The notes under the pieces were generated by a model that ran no database searches, was not told where the DNA came from, and saw only the letters and a program-made list of their open reading frames with translations. The position numbers were made by a program, and so were the translations under genes. Source: Salisaeta longa DSM 21114 (lineage in GTDB: Bacteria; Bacteroidota; Rhodothermia; Rhodothermales; Salinibacteraceae). From it: DNA of 64,000 nucleotides. Of this stretch, positions 27,264-36,837 are shown piece by piece. Position 1 is the first letter of the stretch. Every line of letters begins with the position of its first letter. The stretch spans positions 518,005-582,004 of the forward strand of contig NZ_ATTH01000001.1 in the NCBI RefSeq assembly GCF_000419585.1, read 5' to 3'.

Positions 27264-27839
27264 CTATCCGTTGTTGGACGTGCGGCCGTGGTTGACATCG
27301 TGGCCCGCGGGCACTGCCTCATCGGCGGCCGTCCACGGCTCGTCGGGCGTGGTATCCTCGAACGTCTCAAGCGAGAGCCGCTGCGCTTGCTCGGGAACGA
27401 ACGGCTCCGCCACCTCAACGTCGGTTGTGGAGCGCCGGATAAGGGCTACGGTGAGGGCCAGGCCCAGCCAGCTCAGCAGCACGCCCAGGGCCCAAAACAT
27501 GTGGGTCGACCAGTACGCAATGCGCGGGTCGCTCCCGTCCATGACGGCAAAGCCAAGCCCCACAAGGCTCGTGAGGTACCAGCCCGTAAGCAGGGCACCC
27601 ACCACGTACAGCACGGCACGGCCGCGCGACCAGCGCACCGTCTGCGTGCTGCGCGGGGGCAGCGGGCGTGCGTTAAATACCGAAAGGGGGATGAGCACCG
27701 TGCTCACCACAAGTGAAGCCACAACGCTCGTGCTCCAGAAGTCGGCGCGGCCGGGATTGACCATGGCGCCAATAATGCTAACGACCAACCAGGCCGCTGC
27801 TACAATTCCGCTCACAACAGCTAACCGTCTCATAATCAT
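27264..27839 (-). CDS. hypothetical four-helix membrane protein
   Basis: I do not recognise the family. The 191-residue product has about four membrane helices (near 6-27, 36-57, 75-100 and 110-135 by hydrophobicity), with a charged ARPLPPRS loop between helices 2 and 3, and a soluble acidic tail of ~50 residues rich in E, D, P and T. A second start lies two codons in. It is transcribed alone, divergent from the bacilliredoxin gene. Confidence 0.6.
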   Translation of the reverse strand: MIMRRLAVVSGIVAAAWLVVSIIGAMVNPGRADFWSTSVVASLVVSTVLIPLSVFNARPLPPRSTQTVRWSRGRAVLYVVGALLTGWYLTSLVGLGFAVMDGSDPRIAYWSTHMFWALGVLLSWLGLALTVALIRRSTTDVEVAEPFVPEQAQRLSLETFEDTTPDEPWTAADEAVPAGHDVNHGRTSNNG

Positions 27840-28096
27840 GCTCCCAAATCAGGGCAGAAGGTGGTGAAGAACGACGCACACAACATGCACCACGATCGCT
27901 ACAACAAAGTAGGGCCGTTGGCGCGGTGTTAACGGAAGAATTGGCGCAGCCAGCTGTACGCTTTCCTGTAAGACCCCCGGATGTCTGGCGCACGGCCGCC
28001 TGTGGATCATGCCCGATGGCTGTGTCGTTCACAAGCTGCATTGCAACGGTGCAGTGCAGCCCCTTGCTGATTTTCCGACCGATTGATTGGTGTTTT

Positions 28097-28612
28097 ATGC
28101 CTTACCCAGAAGCAATGGTACAGCCCATGCGTGCAGAGCTTACGCAGTTGGGCGTTGACGAATTGAAGACGCCGGCGGACGTGGACGCTGCATTTGACGC
28201 GGCCGACGGTACGATGCTCCTCGTGGTGAACTCGGTGTGCGGATGCGCGGCCGGCAACGCCCGCCCGGCGGTCGCGATGGCCCGCGAGGCCGACGTGCAA
28301 CCCGACCGCTACGTAACGGTGTTTGCGGGGCAAGACCTGGAGGCCACCAAGCACGTGCGCGATACCTACCTGCCCGGCATCCCGCCGTCGTCGCCGTTCA
28401 TGGCCCTCTTCCGCAACGGAGAGCCCGTGTATATCATCGAGCGGAAGCACATTGAAGGGCGTAGCGCCAACGCCATTGCGGCGGACCTAAAGCACGCGTT
28501 TGAGGCGTATTGCACAGACGAGGAACCGCCGTCCGATGCGCCCACGCATCCGGCCGATCCGCGCACGGCGTCCAACGACAACGTGCCGTCCACTTTCCGT
28601 TCCATCATGTAG
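28097..28612 (+). CDS. BrxA/BrxB family bacilliredoxin
   Basis: The 171-residue protein belongs to the YphP/YqiW (DUF1094) family, thioredoxin-fold enzymes that remove bacillithiol from mixed disulfides in stress. The active site is C48-G-C50 in NSVCGCAAGNARPA, followed by the family motifs TVFAGQD and PPSSPFMALFRNGEPVYIIERKHIEGR. The start at 28097 (MPYPEAMVQPMRAEL) is the family start. A Ser/Thr/Pro-rich tail of ~35 residues extends beyond the domain. Its presence suggests the host makes bacillithiol, as many Bacteroidota do. Confidence 0.9.
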   Translation: MPYPEAMVQPMRAELTQLGVDELKTPADVDAAFDAADGTMLLVVNSVCGCAAGNARPAVAMAREADVQPDRYVTVFAGQDLEATKHVRDTYLPGIPPSSPFMALFRNGEPVYIIERKHIEGRSANAIAADLKHAFEAYCTDEEPPSDAPTHPADPRTASNDNVPSTFRSIM

Positions 28613-28733
28613 CCCCGCGCGTTGCTGCCTGCTTGCAGCGCGCACCTTCATCATCGCGCCCCACGCTGCCTCATTGGCCCGTGGGGCGTTTCGTTTGCAT
28701 CCCCAGCCGTGCACTGTTGTGGTTTCATCAACG

Positions 28734-29237
28734 ATGCCCCGCTTCGCCGTCCTTCTCTTTCTGACCGTATGCAGCATCGGCTGCTGGCCCCAGAACGAGT
28801 CCGGTGCGCCGCCGCCCATCGCGGCCGGACGCTATCAACTTTTTGTGGACGGCGCGCGCGTCGACACGCTGCGTGGACCGGCGTACTTTTTCACGGCGGA
28901 CGATCGGCTGGTGCGCCTGGAGCTTGGCGCGGCCGGCGCGATGGGCCTTTCGGTGGAGGTCGATCCGCTCCCGCTGCGCCGCCGCACCTACCACGTCATC
29001 GATCCGGCGTTGCTTGCCGTTAAGCGCCCCGGCGGGCGTCCGGGCATGGCGGGGTTTTTGGAGCTCACCGGCGGCCACACCTTCACAACGGAAGCCGGGT
29101 CGCTGCACGTTGCGCACGTGAGCCCAACCACCGTTGGCGGCACGCTCGACCTTGTGCTGCAGGCGCCTCCGGCCCCGGGCAGCGGGTGGGAAGGCACCGT
29201 GCACGTAACGGGCACCTGGCGCGCGCAACGGCCGTAG
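28734..29237 (+). CDS. hypothetical lipoprotein
   Basis: The 167-residue protein starts with a lipoprotein signal (MPRFAVLLFLTVCSIGC, lipobox ending at Cys ~17) followed by a beta-rich domain with many G-x-x strands (GRYQLFVDG, GPAYFFTADDRLVRLELG, GTLDLVLQAP). The start at 28734 is chosen for the signal peptide; a longer frame opens at 28500 but overlaps the bacilliredoxin gene. No known family recognised. It lies just upstream of mutS2 in the same direction. Confidence 0.6.
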   Translation: MPRFAVLLFLTVCSIGCWPQNESGAPPPIAAGRYQLFVDGARVDTLRGPAYFFTADDRLVRLELGAAGAMGLSVEVDPLPLRRRTYHVIDPALLAVKRPGGRPGMAGFLELTGGHTFTTEAGSLHVAHVSPTTVGGTLDLVLQAPPAPGSGWEGTVHVTGTWRAQRP

Positions 29238-29340
29238 CCGTCCGTAAATTTTCCAGGATGTGCATACGCGCGGTGAACCGCCCGCTGCTTGGCAGAGTAG
29301 AGCGCATCGCGCCGTCTGTTGCTCCGTTGCCGTCCCTGTT

Positions 29341-31830
29341 ATGAAAACCTACCCCGCCGGGCTCGAAGAAAAACTCGGCTTCGATGTGTTGCGTCAGCGC
29401 CTGCTTGCGCGTGCCAAGAGCGACTTGGGGCGCGAGCGGATTGAGAAGATGGCGCCTGCCCGCACGATGTCATTTCTGGAAGACGAGCTCACGCGTGTGG
29501 CGGAGCTCCAAGATGCGTTCCGCTACGATGCGGCCGTGCCGCTGCATCACGTGCACGACCTTCGGCCAATCCTGAAGCGGGCGGCACCCGAGCAGGCGTA
29601 CGTAGACCCCGAGGAGCTGCATCAGGTGCGCCTGGTGCTGCGGACGCTGCGCGACCTGCAGCGCTACTTTGGCGATCGGGCGTCGGACTACCCGCAGCTG
29701 GCACACGCCGTGGCCCGCGTCGATCCGCTGGATGATGTGCGGGCGCACATCCGCTCCATCCTTACAGACGAGGGGCGGTTGCGTGACGACGCATCGCCGG
29801 AGCTGCAGCACATCCGCCGCCAGATTCAGCAGCGCGAGGCCGACCTGCGCGCGGCCCTCGACCGCGAGCTGCGCAAGGCCGTGGGGCAAGGCTACGCCAC
29901 CGAGGAGCAGCCGACGCTGCGGGCGGGGCGCATGGTCATTCCCATTCGGGCCGAGGCGAAGCGCAAGGTGGAAGGCTTCGTGCACGACACCTCCGCCACG
30001 GGGCAGACGGTGTACATCGAGCCGGCGGCGTGCCTGTCGCTTAACAACGAGGTGCGCGAGCTGCGGAGCGACGAGCGCCGCGAGATTGAACGCATCTTGC
30101 GGGAAGCCACCGGTCGGCTACGTGCGGCGCGCGCGGCGATGGATGATAATCTGAAGGCGCTGGCGCAGTTCGATTTGCTGCAGGCCAAGGCGGGCCTCGC
30201 CAATCGGTTGGAAGCGGTGGTGCCGCAGCTTAACACCACCGGGCGTATCGATCTGCACGAGGCGCGCAACCCGGTGCTGCAGCTTCATTTTGCCGAGGCG
30301 CACGAGGGCAACGGACGCGATCAGGTCGTTCCGCTGACCTTATCGCTGGGCGACGACTTCAACACGCTGGTCATTACCGGGCCCAACGCCGGCGGCAAAA
30401 CCGTGGCCATGAAAACGGTGGGGCTGCTGTCGCTGATGCTGGCGTACGGCCTGCCGGTGCCCGTCGCTCCCCACTCCACGTTGCCGCTGTTTGGCCGCCT
30501 CATGGTCGACATTGGCGACGAGCAATCCATTGAAGACGACCTGTCGACGTTCAGCTCGCACGTGGGCAACCTGAAGCACATGCTGCAGCACGCCGACGAG
30601 CAGGCGCTGGTGCTGATCGACGAAGCCGGCACCGGCACCGATCCGGACGAGGGCGGTGCGCTGGCGCAGGCGGTACTGGAGGAGCTGACGGCTCGTGGCA
30701 CCCGCACGCTGGCCACCACGCACCACGGTACGCTGAAGGTGTATGCCCACGAGGCCGAGGGGGTGGAAAACGGGTCGATGGCGTTCGACCAGGCGACGCT
30801 GGAGCCCACGTATCAGTACCAGGAAGGCATTCCGGGCTCCTCGTACGCCTTCGACATTGCCTCGCGGATGGGCTTGCCGGCGTCGTTGCTCGACCGGGCG
30901 CGAGCGCTGGCGGGCGAGCAGAAGACGGCGATGGAGGACCTCATCACCACGTTCGAGGAGCGCACCCAGGCGCTGGAGCGCGAGCTGGCCGAGGCGCGCA
31001 AGACCCGGCGGGCCGCCGAAAAGGAGCAGCAGCGCTACGAGGACAAGTGGCGCGCCGTGCAGAAGGAGCGCGAGGACTACCGCCAGCAGGCGCTGGAGGA
31101 GGCCGAGCGCATCGTGAAGAACGCAAACGCGCGGATCGAGCAAACCATCCGTGAGATCAAGGAGGCCGAGGCCGAAAAGGCGGCCACCCAGAAAGCGCGG
31201 GCGGCGCTTGAGGACTTCAAGGAGGATCTGCAGGACGAGGCAGAGCAGGCCGCCGACGCCCGCGAACCAGCAGACGATACACCCACAGCGTCGCCTTCCG
31301 AGGCCCCTTCCGACGCCCGCTCCTCGTCCCCCGCCCAGCCATCGCCCGCGCCGCAAACCGCACCGGCAGCCGTCGCCGGACCCATTGCCGCCGGCGACCG
31401 GGTGGTGCTCGATGACGGCGACACCGAGCTGGAAGTAGAGCGCGTCGAGGACGATGAGGCCGTCGTCATCATGGGGCAGATGCACATGCGCGTCGACCTG
31501 GAGCGCCTGACCAAGGTGGGCGGCCCCAAAACCAACGAGACCCCGCGCTCTGGCGGCTACACCGACGATATGATGCGCGCGCTGGAGGCGAGTCCGTCCA
31601 TTGACGTTCGCGGCGAGCGCGCCGAGCAGGGACGCCTGCGGGTGCAGCACTTCATCGACGATGCGATTGCCGCCGACCTTGACTCCGTCGAAATTCTGCA
31701 CGGCAAAGGCACCGGCGCGCTGCGCGCGGCCATCCATGAGATGCTGACGCGGCGCCCCGACATCGCGTCGTTCGAGATCGCGCCCATCGAGCAGGGCGGC
31801 AGCGGCGTCACCATCGTCCGCCTGACGTAG
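29341..31830 (+). CDS. mutS2: MutS2 endonuclease / ribosome-splitting ATPase
   Basis: An 829-residue MutS2 protein. The N-terminal core/clamp domain (FDVLRQRLLARAKSDLGRE) is followed by the MutS ATPase: Walker A GPNAGGKTVAMKT near 347, the D-loop and signature EDDLSTFSSHVG, and Walker B LVLIDEAGTGTDPDEGG. A long coiled coil rich in E/R/A (~530-640) follows, then an unusually Pro/Ser/Ala-rich linker (~640-690), a KOW-like GDRVVLDDGDTELEVE patch and a C-terminal Smr nuclease domain with DVRGERAEQ and LHGKGTGALR. MutS2 suppresses recombination and splits collided ribosomes. The start at 29341 (MKTYPAGLEEKLG) matches the family. Its end is three bases from convergent dsbD. Confidence 0.97.
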   Translation: MKTYPAGLEEKLGFDVLRQRLLARAKSDLGRERIEKMAPARTMSFLEDELTRVAELQDAFRYDAAVPLHHVHDLRPILKRAAPEQAYVDPEELHQVRLVLRTLRDLQRYFGDRASDYPQLAHAVARVDPLDDVRAHIRSILTDEGRLRDDASPELQHIRRQIQQREADLRAALDRELRKAVGQGYATEEQPTLRAGRMVIPIRAEAKRKVEGFVHDTSATGQTVYIEPAACLSLNNEVRELRSDERREIERILREATGRLRAARAAMDDNLKALAQFDLLQAKAGLANRLEAVVPQLNTTGRIDLHEARNPVLQLHFAEAHEGNGRDQVVPLTLSLGDDFNTLVITGPNAGGKTVAMKTVGLLSLMLAYGLPVPVAPHSTLPLFGRLMVDIGDEQSIEDDLSTFSSHVGNLKHMLQHADEQALVLIDEAGTGTDPDEGGALAQAVLEELTARGTRTLATTHHGTLKVYAHEAEGVENGSMAFDQATLEPTYQYQEGIPGSSYAFDIASRMGLPASLLDRARALAGEQKTAMEDLITTFEERTQALERELAEARKTRRAAEKEQQRYEDKWRAVQKEREDYRQQALEEAERIVKNANARIEQTIREIKEAEAEKAATQKARAALEDFKEDLQDEAEQAADAREPADDTPTASPSEAPSDARSSSPAQPSPAPQTAPAAVAGPIAAGDRVVLDDGDTELEVERVEDDEAVVIMGQMHMRVDLERLTKVGGPKTNETPRSGGYTDDMMRALEASPSIDVRGERAEQGRLRVQHFIDDAIAADLDSVEILHGKGTGALRAAIHEMLTRRPDIASFEIAPIEQGGSGVTIVRLT

Positions 31831-31833
31831 CCG

Positions 31834-33939
31834 TTAGCGCTGCGCGAGGGGCTGCTGGGCGGCAAAAGCCGCGCGGCCTTGCGCCAGGAAGTCGGCAAAG
31901 GCGTCAACGGAGGCCGTGCCGCTGTGCTGCGCCAACACGGTGCGGCTGAAGGGATCCACGACGGCATACGTGGGAAGCGCCGTGGTGCCGGTCATGCGTA
32001 ACTGCATCCGCTGGAAGCGCGGGCCCTCGTCGCCGTCGGTGTACAGCCGCAGCAGCGTGTAGTGCGCGTCAAACTGGCGCGCCACGGCCGGTTTGGGAAA
32101 GACATTGGCCTCCATTGCCCGGCAGTTGGTGCAGGTGTATCCGGTAAAGTCGATGAACAGCGGCTCGCCCGCAGCCCGCGCCTGTTCGAACGCGTCCTTC
32201 GGGGCATCGGTGTGCCAGCGCTCGGCGTGCGAGGGGGCCGACGTAGCCGTTGAGGTGCTCGCCAGCAGACTCACGTCGGAGGCCTGGCGGGGCGGCAGGT
32301 AGGCGTCGGCCGCCCCCAGGGGCGCGCCCAGGAGGCCGGGCAGCAGGTACAAGGCCGTTCCGAAGAAGCCCACGGCCATGAGGAGGCGGCCCACCCCAAT
32401 CGATGCGGGTGGCGGATGGTGCGCAAGGCGCAGTTTGCCGATGAGGTACAGGCCGGCCAGGAAGAAGATGACCACCGTGAGCGCAATCGCCAGCGGGCGC
32501 GAGAGGAGGTTGGTGCCCCACACGAGGTCGGCGTTCGACAAGAACTTGAGCGCCGCGGCGAGTTCCACAAAGCCTAGCGTCACCTTCACCACGTTCATCC
32601 ACTCGCCCGATTTGGGAAGCCGCTCCAGCGCATGCGGGAACAGCGCAAATCCGATGAACGGCGTGGCAAACGTTGCGCTAAAAGCGGCCATGCCCACGAC
32701 GGGATAGAACCACGCGCCGCCCGCGGTGGCCGCCAGCAGCCCGCCCACGAACGGTGCGGTGCAGGAGAACGAAACGAGCGTGAGCGTGAGGCCCATGAAT
32801 ACTACGCCCGCCATGCCCGAGCGGGCCTCGCCCTGGCTGTTGACGTAGTTGATGAGGCGGTTGGGCAGGCGCAGCTCAAAGAGGCCCAGCAGCGACAGCG
32901 CAAAGATCACGAAGATGCTGCCAATGAACAGGTTGACCCACGGATTCGCCGCAATGGATTGGGCCCCCGAGGCCCCCACAAGCAGCGCCATGAGCACGCC
33001 CAGTCCGGTAAACGTGGCGATGATGGCCACGCCGTACCACCCCGCCATGCGCACCGCTTCGGCCCGGCCGCCGGTGTGTTTGGTGAAGTAAGACACCGTG
33101 AGCGGAATCATGGGAAAGACGCACGGCGTGAGCAGGGCGGCCGCTCCGGCGCCAATGGCCAGCAGCAGAAACCCCCACAGGCCGCCGTTGGCCCCCGCGG
33201 TAACGCCGGAAGCATCCGCGAGCGACGGTTCGGGGGCCGTTGTGGGCGCCGGCTTTGCCTTCGCGGAAGGAGCAGGCGCGGCAGCGTCTCCCGACGATGC
33301 AGCGGGCGGCGTCGTGCTTGGGGTCGTCTTAGGGGCCGATGCGTCGGTTGATGGAGTAGCGGGGGCAGTGTCTGTCGTGGCGTCTGCCGTAACCGGCGAT
33401 GCCTGTGCATCGGCCGATGGGGCTTGTCCCGGAATCACGCGCAAGTCAGCGTTAAACGTGGTGCGGGTAGGCGGGAGGCACATGGTGGGGTCGCACACCA
33501 TGTACTCCACAACGCCGGTCACCGAGCGTGCGCCGGTGGAGGCGCTAGCGGTCGTCCGCATCGGCGCGCGCAGCGTGGCCGTATCGGTAAAGTAGGTGAC
33601 GTCCTTTTTGAAATTCGGGGCGTACCCTCGCTGCGGGGGCGATTGCCGGGTGGGGCCGTTGGGCGCGAAGCCCGCAGCCAGGGAATCCCATTGAAGGTTG
33701 ACGGCGCGGCTGGGCGGTGGCGAGTCGAGCGCGTACATCTTCCAGCCGTCGGCGATTTGGGCGCGCAGGCGCACCGTGAACGTATCGCCCTGGGCGACAA
33801 CCGGCGGCGCCTCGGCCGTCCAGGTCACCTGTTGGGCCGAGCCAAGGAGCTGCGCCTGGGCCGTGGGCGCCGCGAGGCCCGCGACCCACAGCACGGCAGC
33901 AGCCATCAACCAGCGGCGAAGCAGAGAAGAAACCGTCAT
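31834..33939 (-). CDS. dsbD: thiol:disulfide interchange protein DsbD
   Basis: The product (701 residues) moves reducing power from cytoplasmic thioredoxin to periplasmic proteins. A signal peptide (cleavage near AQA-Q ~29) leads to an N-terminal DsbD-alpha domain with its cysteine pair in CDPTMC. A long Thr/Ala/Pro/Ser low-complexity linker follows (~170-245). The eight-helix CcdA-like domain (~255-540) has its first cysteine in TPCVFPMIPLTVSYF and the second in SFSCTAPFVGG. A C-terminal thioredoxin domain carries the CxxC active site DFTGYTCTNCRAME near 605. Expected partners include cytochrome c maturation, encoded 6 kb away. It converges with mutS2. Confidence 0.95.
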   Translation of the reverse strand: MTVSSLLRRWLMAAAVLWVAGLAAPTAQAQLLGSAQQVTWTAEAPPVVAQGDTFTVRLRAQIADGWKMYALDSPPPSRAVNLQWDSLAAGFAPNGPTRQSPPQRGYAPNFKKDVTYFTDTATLRAPMRTTASASTGARSVTGVVEYMVCDPTMCLPPTRTTFNADLRVIPGQAPSADAQASPVTADATTDTAPATPSTDASAPKTTPSTTPPAASSGDAAAPAPSAKAKPAPTTAPEPSLADASGVTAGANGGLWGFLLLAIGAGAAALLTPCVFPMIPLTVSYFTKHTGGRAEAVRMAGWYGVAIIATFTGLGVLMALLVGASGAQSIAANPWVNLFIGSIFVIFALSLLGLFELRLPNRLINYVNSQGEARSGMAGVVFMGLTLTLVSFSCTAPFVGGLLAATAGGAWFYPVVGMAAFSATFATPFIGFALFPHALERLPKSGEWMNVVKVTLGFVELAAALKFLSNADLVWGTNLLSRPLAIALTVVIFFLAGLYLIGKLRLAHHPPPASIGVGRLLMAVGFFGTALYLLPGLLGAPLGAADAYLPPRQASDVSLLASTSTATSAPSHAERWHTDAPKDAFEQARAAGEPLFIDFTGYTCTNCRAMEANVFPKPAVARQFDAHYTLLRLYTDGDEGPRFQRMQLRMTGTTALPTYAVVDPFSRTVLAQHSGTASVDAFADFLAQGRAAFAAQQPLAQR

Positions 33940-34039
33940 AAACGTCCTACATGAAGCCTACATACCAAACGGGTGCCACGCTACGTCCTCGTAACGAGCA
34001 CCCGTTTCGGATGTTGCTCAGCGTCGTGTGCGGGCTGTG

Positions 34040-34498
34040 CTAAAAATCACCGCCCGATTCGGGGATGACCTGCAAGCTCAAGCGGGCTTCGACGTCGGAG
34101 TGCACCTGAATGTACGCCGTGTAGTTGCCCACGCGGCGAATGTCTTCGTCGAGGCTGATGTCGCGGCGGTCAATATCGAAGCCGCGGTTGGCCAGCTCCA
34201 CCGCAATCTGTTGGGTGGTAACGGTGCCAAAGATGCGGTTGTCTTCGCCCGTTTTTGCCGTAAAGACGACCTGCATGCTCTCCAGCTCCTCTTTAAGGGC
34301 TTCGGCGTCTTCCTTTTTGGCGGCAAGCTTACGCGCCGCCTGACGCTCTTCTTCGCGCACTTGCTTAATCATGCCGTCGGTGGCAATGCGCGCGAGGCCC
34401 TGCGGGATGAGGTAGTTACGGCCGTAGCCGTCGGCCACTTCGTGAATTTCCCCGGCGTTGCCGAGGTGATCAACGTTGTCCTTCAGAATGACTTTCAT
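34040..34498 (-). CDS. rplI: 50S ribosomal protein L9
   Basis: The 152-residue protein has the L9 N-terminal domain (MKVILKDNVDHLGNAGEI, GYGRNYLIPQGLA), the connecting long helix (EEERQAARKLAAKKEDAEALKEELE region) and the C-terminal 23S rRNA-binding domain (DNRIFGTVTTQQIA). It is the last gene of the leftward rpsF-rpsR-rplI operon. Confidence 0.97.
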   Translation of the reverse strand: MKVILKDNVDHLGNAGEIHEVADGYGRNYLIPQGLARIATDGMIKQVREEERQAARKLAAKKEDAEALKEELESMQVVFTAKTGEDNRIFGTVTTQQIAVELANRGFDIDRRDISLDEDIRRVGNYTAYIQVHSDVEARLSLQVIPESGGDF

Positions 34499-34543
34499 GC
34501 GTTTACAAGTTGTGGTTCAACAGGTAACAAGCGAGGCGCGGGG

Positions 34544-34756
34544 TTAGCGCACGTTGTCTTCCACGAAGGACAAGAGGGCGAGGTGACGGGCGCGCTTGAT
34601 GGCACGCGTCACTTGGCGTTGTAGGCGGGCCGGCAGGCCGGTTACGCGGCGCGGCAGGATCTTGCCTTGCTTGTTCACAAATTGCTCCAGGTACTCGGCG
34701 TCTTTGTAGTCGATGTACTCAATCTGGTCGTACTCGAGGTCGTTTTGGTCAGCCAT
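34544..34756 (-). CDS. rpsR: 30S ribosomal protein S18
   Basis: The 70-residue S18 carries [19 protein letters not shown] and the RNA-binding [29 protein letters not shown] core. It partners S6 on the 30S platform; the rpsF gene lies 41 bases upstream. No zinc-type cysteines are present. Confidence 0.97.
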   Translation of the reverse strand: MADQNDLEYDQIEYIDYKDAEYLEQFVNKQGKILPRRVTGLPARLQRQVTRAIKRARHLALLSFVEDNVR

Positions 34757-34797
34757 CAGTCGTTGGTGTCGTTCAGTGAATGGACGGGCAGGGGCGG

Positions 34798-35157
34798 TTA
34801 CGCGTCGTCGGAGGCCACGGCGCGGCGCGAGGCTTGCTTCTCGTAGTGGCGAATCATCTTCGCATCCATGCGCAGCGTGAGGTAGCGCAGCACGTCGTCG
34901 TTGATCTCCATCTGGCGCTCCAGCTGTTGAATCAGCGTGCCGGGGGCCTTGAAGTACATGTTCACGTAGTAGCCGCTGCGCTTGCGGTCAATCTCATACG
35001 CGAGGCGCTGGCTGCCCCACTCGTCGACCTCAAGAATCTCGCCGCCGTGCTCTTCCACAAACTGATTGGTGTTGCGGATGATGCCGTCGACCTGGTCTTG
35101 CTTCACCACGCCGCTGATGACGTAAGTGAATTCGTACTGGTTTTTGCGTTGAGCCAT
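34798..35157 (-). CDS. rpsF: 30S ribosomal protein S6
   Basis: The 119-residue S6 starts at 35157 ([16 protein letters not shown]); a longer frame from 35205 is not conserved. The ferredoxin-like fold is recognisable by the YEFTYVI first strand, [20 protein letters not shown] and the LRYLTLRMD last strand. It is the first gene of the ribosomal operon. Upstream on the minus strand lies CTATATTTTC (about 35216-35225), a plausible TAnnTTTG-like promoter. No ssb or priB gene interrupts the operon. Confidence 0.96.
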   Translation of the reverse strand: MAQRKNQYEFTYVISGVVKQDQVDGIIRNTNQFVEEHGGEILEVDEWGSQRLAYEIDRKRSGYYVNMYFKAPGTLIQQLERQMEINDDVLRYLTLRMDAKMIRHYEKQASRRAVASDDA

Positions 35158-35301
35158 GTGATAGATGCTCCCTATGGAATGAACGTAATGCATGCCCCGT
35201 TGCAAGCGGAGCAGGGAAAATATAGCAGTTCATGCTAACGGCGTGACGCCTGAAATGTCCCGCCATCAGTTGAAGAGCCCGTGGAAACCCCCAACGAGCG
35301 C

Positions 35302-36837
35302 CTACGGACGCCAAAAGGTGGGGGCAAAGAGCACGAGTACGGTAAACAGTTCCAGGCGCCCGGCCAGCATGAGAAATGACAGCACCCATTTGGCAAACAT
35401 CGAGAGGTGGGCGTAGTTTTCGGTGGGGCCCAAGGTGCCAAACCCGGGGCCGATGTTGCCAAGGCACGAGAGCACGCCGCCGATGGCGGTCAGCAGGTCT
35501 ACGCCGGTGCAGAAGAGCAAGAACGTGCCCACGGCAATGAGCCCGGCGTAGCACACCATGAACGAAAGGACGTTGCGCATCACGTCGTCGGGCACCACCG
35601 ATCCGTTGAGGCGCACCGGCAAGATGGCCTGCGGGTGCACGAGCTGCCTGAGGTCCTTGAACGAGTTTTTGTAGAGCAAGACGTGCCGGATGACCTTCAC
35701 GCCGCCGCCGGTTGACCCGGCCATGCCGCCCACAAAGAAGAGGAGAAAGACGACGCCAATGGCAAGCGGCGGCCACAGCTCGTAGTCGGCGGTGGCAAAG
35801 CCGGTGGTGGTTACGAGCGAGATGACCTGAAAGAGCGCCACGCGTACGGCTTCGTGGAAGCCCTCGTACACGGGTGCGAAGGCCGCGCCGTGCAGATCGG
35901 CAAGCGGGCGCCACGTGGCCACCGTGATGAGCAGCGCCGCGCCGCCCACAATGCCGGCGTAGGTGCGCAACTCCGTGTCCTTTGCCACGATGCCCACGTT
36001 CCCGCGCAGCAGGCGGAAGTGGAGCACGAAGTTCATGCCGGCCAAAAACATAAACACGATGATCACCCACTCCACGTACACCGATTGCAAGCCCGCGACG
36101 GACGCATCCTGGGTGGAGAAACCGCCCGTGGCCATGGTGGCAAACGCGTGGTTTACGGCTTCAAAAAGGCCGATGGCCGGGGTTAGCAGCGCAATTTGCA
36201 CCCCGGTGATGGCAACGTAGATGAGCCACAGCTTGCGAGCGGTCTCGCGAATGCGTGGCGTTAGCTTGTCGGCCGAGGGGCCGGGTACTTCTGCCTTGAA
36301 GAGCTGCATGCCGCCGACGCCCAAAATGGGCAGGATGGCCAGCGTGAGCACGATAATGCCCATGCCGCCCATCCAGTGCGCCAGGCTGCGCCACAGCATG
36401 TGGGCGCGGGGCATGGCGCTGATGGCCATATTGCCACCGCCGCCAAAGATGGTAGCGCCGGTAGTGGTAAAGCCGCTGATCGTTTCAAAATAGGCGTCGG
36501 TGTAGCTCTCCAATACGCCGCCAAAGATGAACGGAAGGGCACCAACGGCCGAGAGCACGGCCCAGGCCAGGGCCACGATCACGAAGCCCTCGCGCACCCG
36601 CAGCGCGTCCTCGCCCGGATCGTCGATGCCCCACCAAGCGGCGCCGCCCAACGCCCCGGCAACGGTCGCCGTCGTGAAAAAGCTGAGCGCGGCCTGCATT
36701 TCGAGGTAATACGCCCCCGTGAGCGCAGGCACGAGCAGGGCGGCCGCTAAAAAGAGCAGCAGCCCGCCCATCGTGCGCACCACCACCGGCACGTGCAGCA
36801 CGCCCTTCGACAAATCCCAGGTATCGATATCACGCAT
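35302..36837 (-). CDS. trkH: Trk-type potassium uptake channel TrkH
   Basis: The 511-residue membrane protein imports K+ together with the TrkA gating ring. The four P-loop selectivity segments are visible: [40 protein letters not shown] and [12 protein letters not shown]. The start at 36837 ([12 protein letters not shown]) overlaps the end of trkA by eight bases, showing translational coupling. Potassium uptake is central to a salt-in lifestyle, which would fit a halophilic host (inference). Confidence 0.95.
   Translation of the reverse strand: MRDIDTWDLSKGVLHVPVVVRTMGGLLLFLAAALLVPALTGAYYLEMQAALSFFTTATVAGALGGAAWWGIDDPGEDALRVREGFVIVALAWAVLSAVGALPFIFGGVLESYTDAYFETISGFTTTGATIFGGGGNMAISAMPRAHMLWRSLAHWMGGMGIIVLTLAILPILGVGGMQLFKAEVPGPSADKLTPRIRETARKLWLIYVAITGVQIALLTPAIGLFEAVNHAFATMATGGFSTQDASVAGLQSVYVEWVIIVFMFLAGMNFVLHFRLLRGNVGIVAKDTELRTYAGIVGGAALLITVATWRPLADLHGAAFAPVYEGFHEAVRVALFQVISLVTTTGFATADYELWPPLAIGVVFLLFFVGGMAGSTGGGVKVIRHVLLYKNSFKDLRQLVHPQAILPVRLNGSVVPDDVMRNVLSFMVCYAGLIAVGTFLLFCTGVDLLTAIGGVLSCLGNIGPGFGTLGPTENYAHLSMFAKWVLSFLMLAGRLELFTVLVLFAPTFWRP

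Noticed and set aside
28500-28733. Longer upstream start for the lipoprotein ending at 29237
   Set aside because: The extension overlaps the bacilliredoxin gene and would bury the clear lipoprotein signal peptide at 28734.
30340-31737. Long open frame (465 codons) on the minus strand
   Set aside because: Antisense to mutS2, with low-complexity Arg/Gly/Leu composition; the mutS2 frame is fully supported by conserved motifs.
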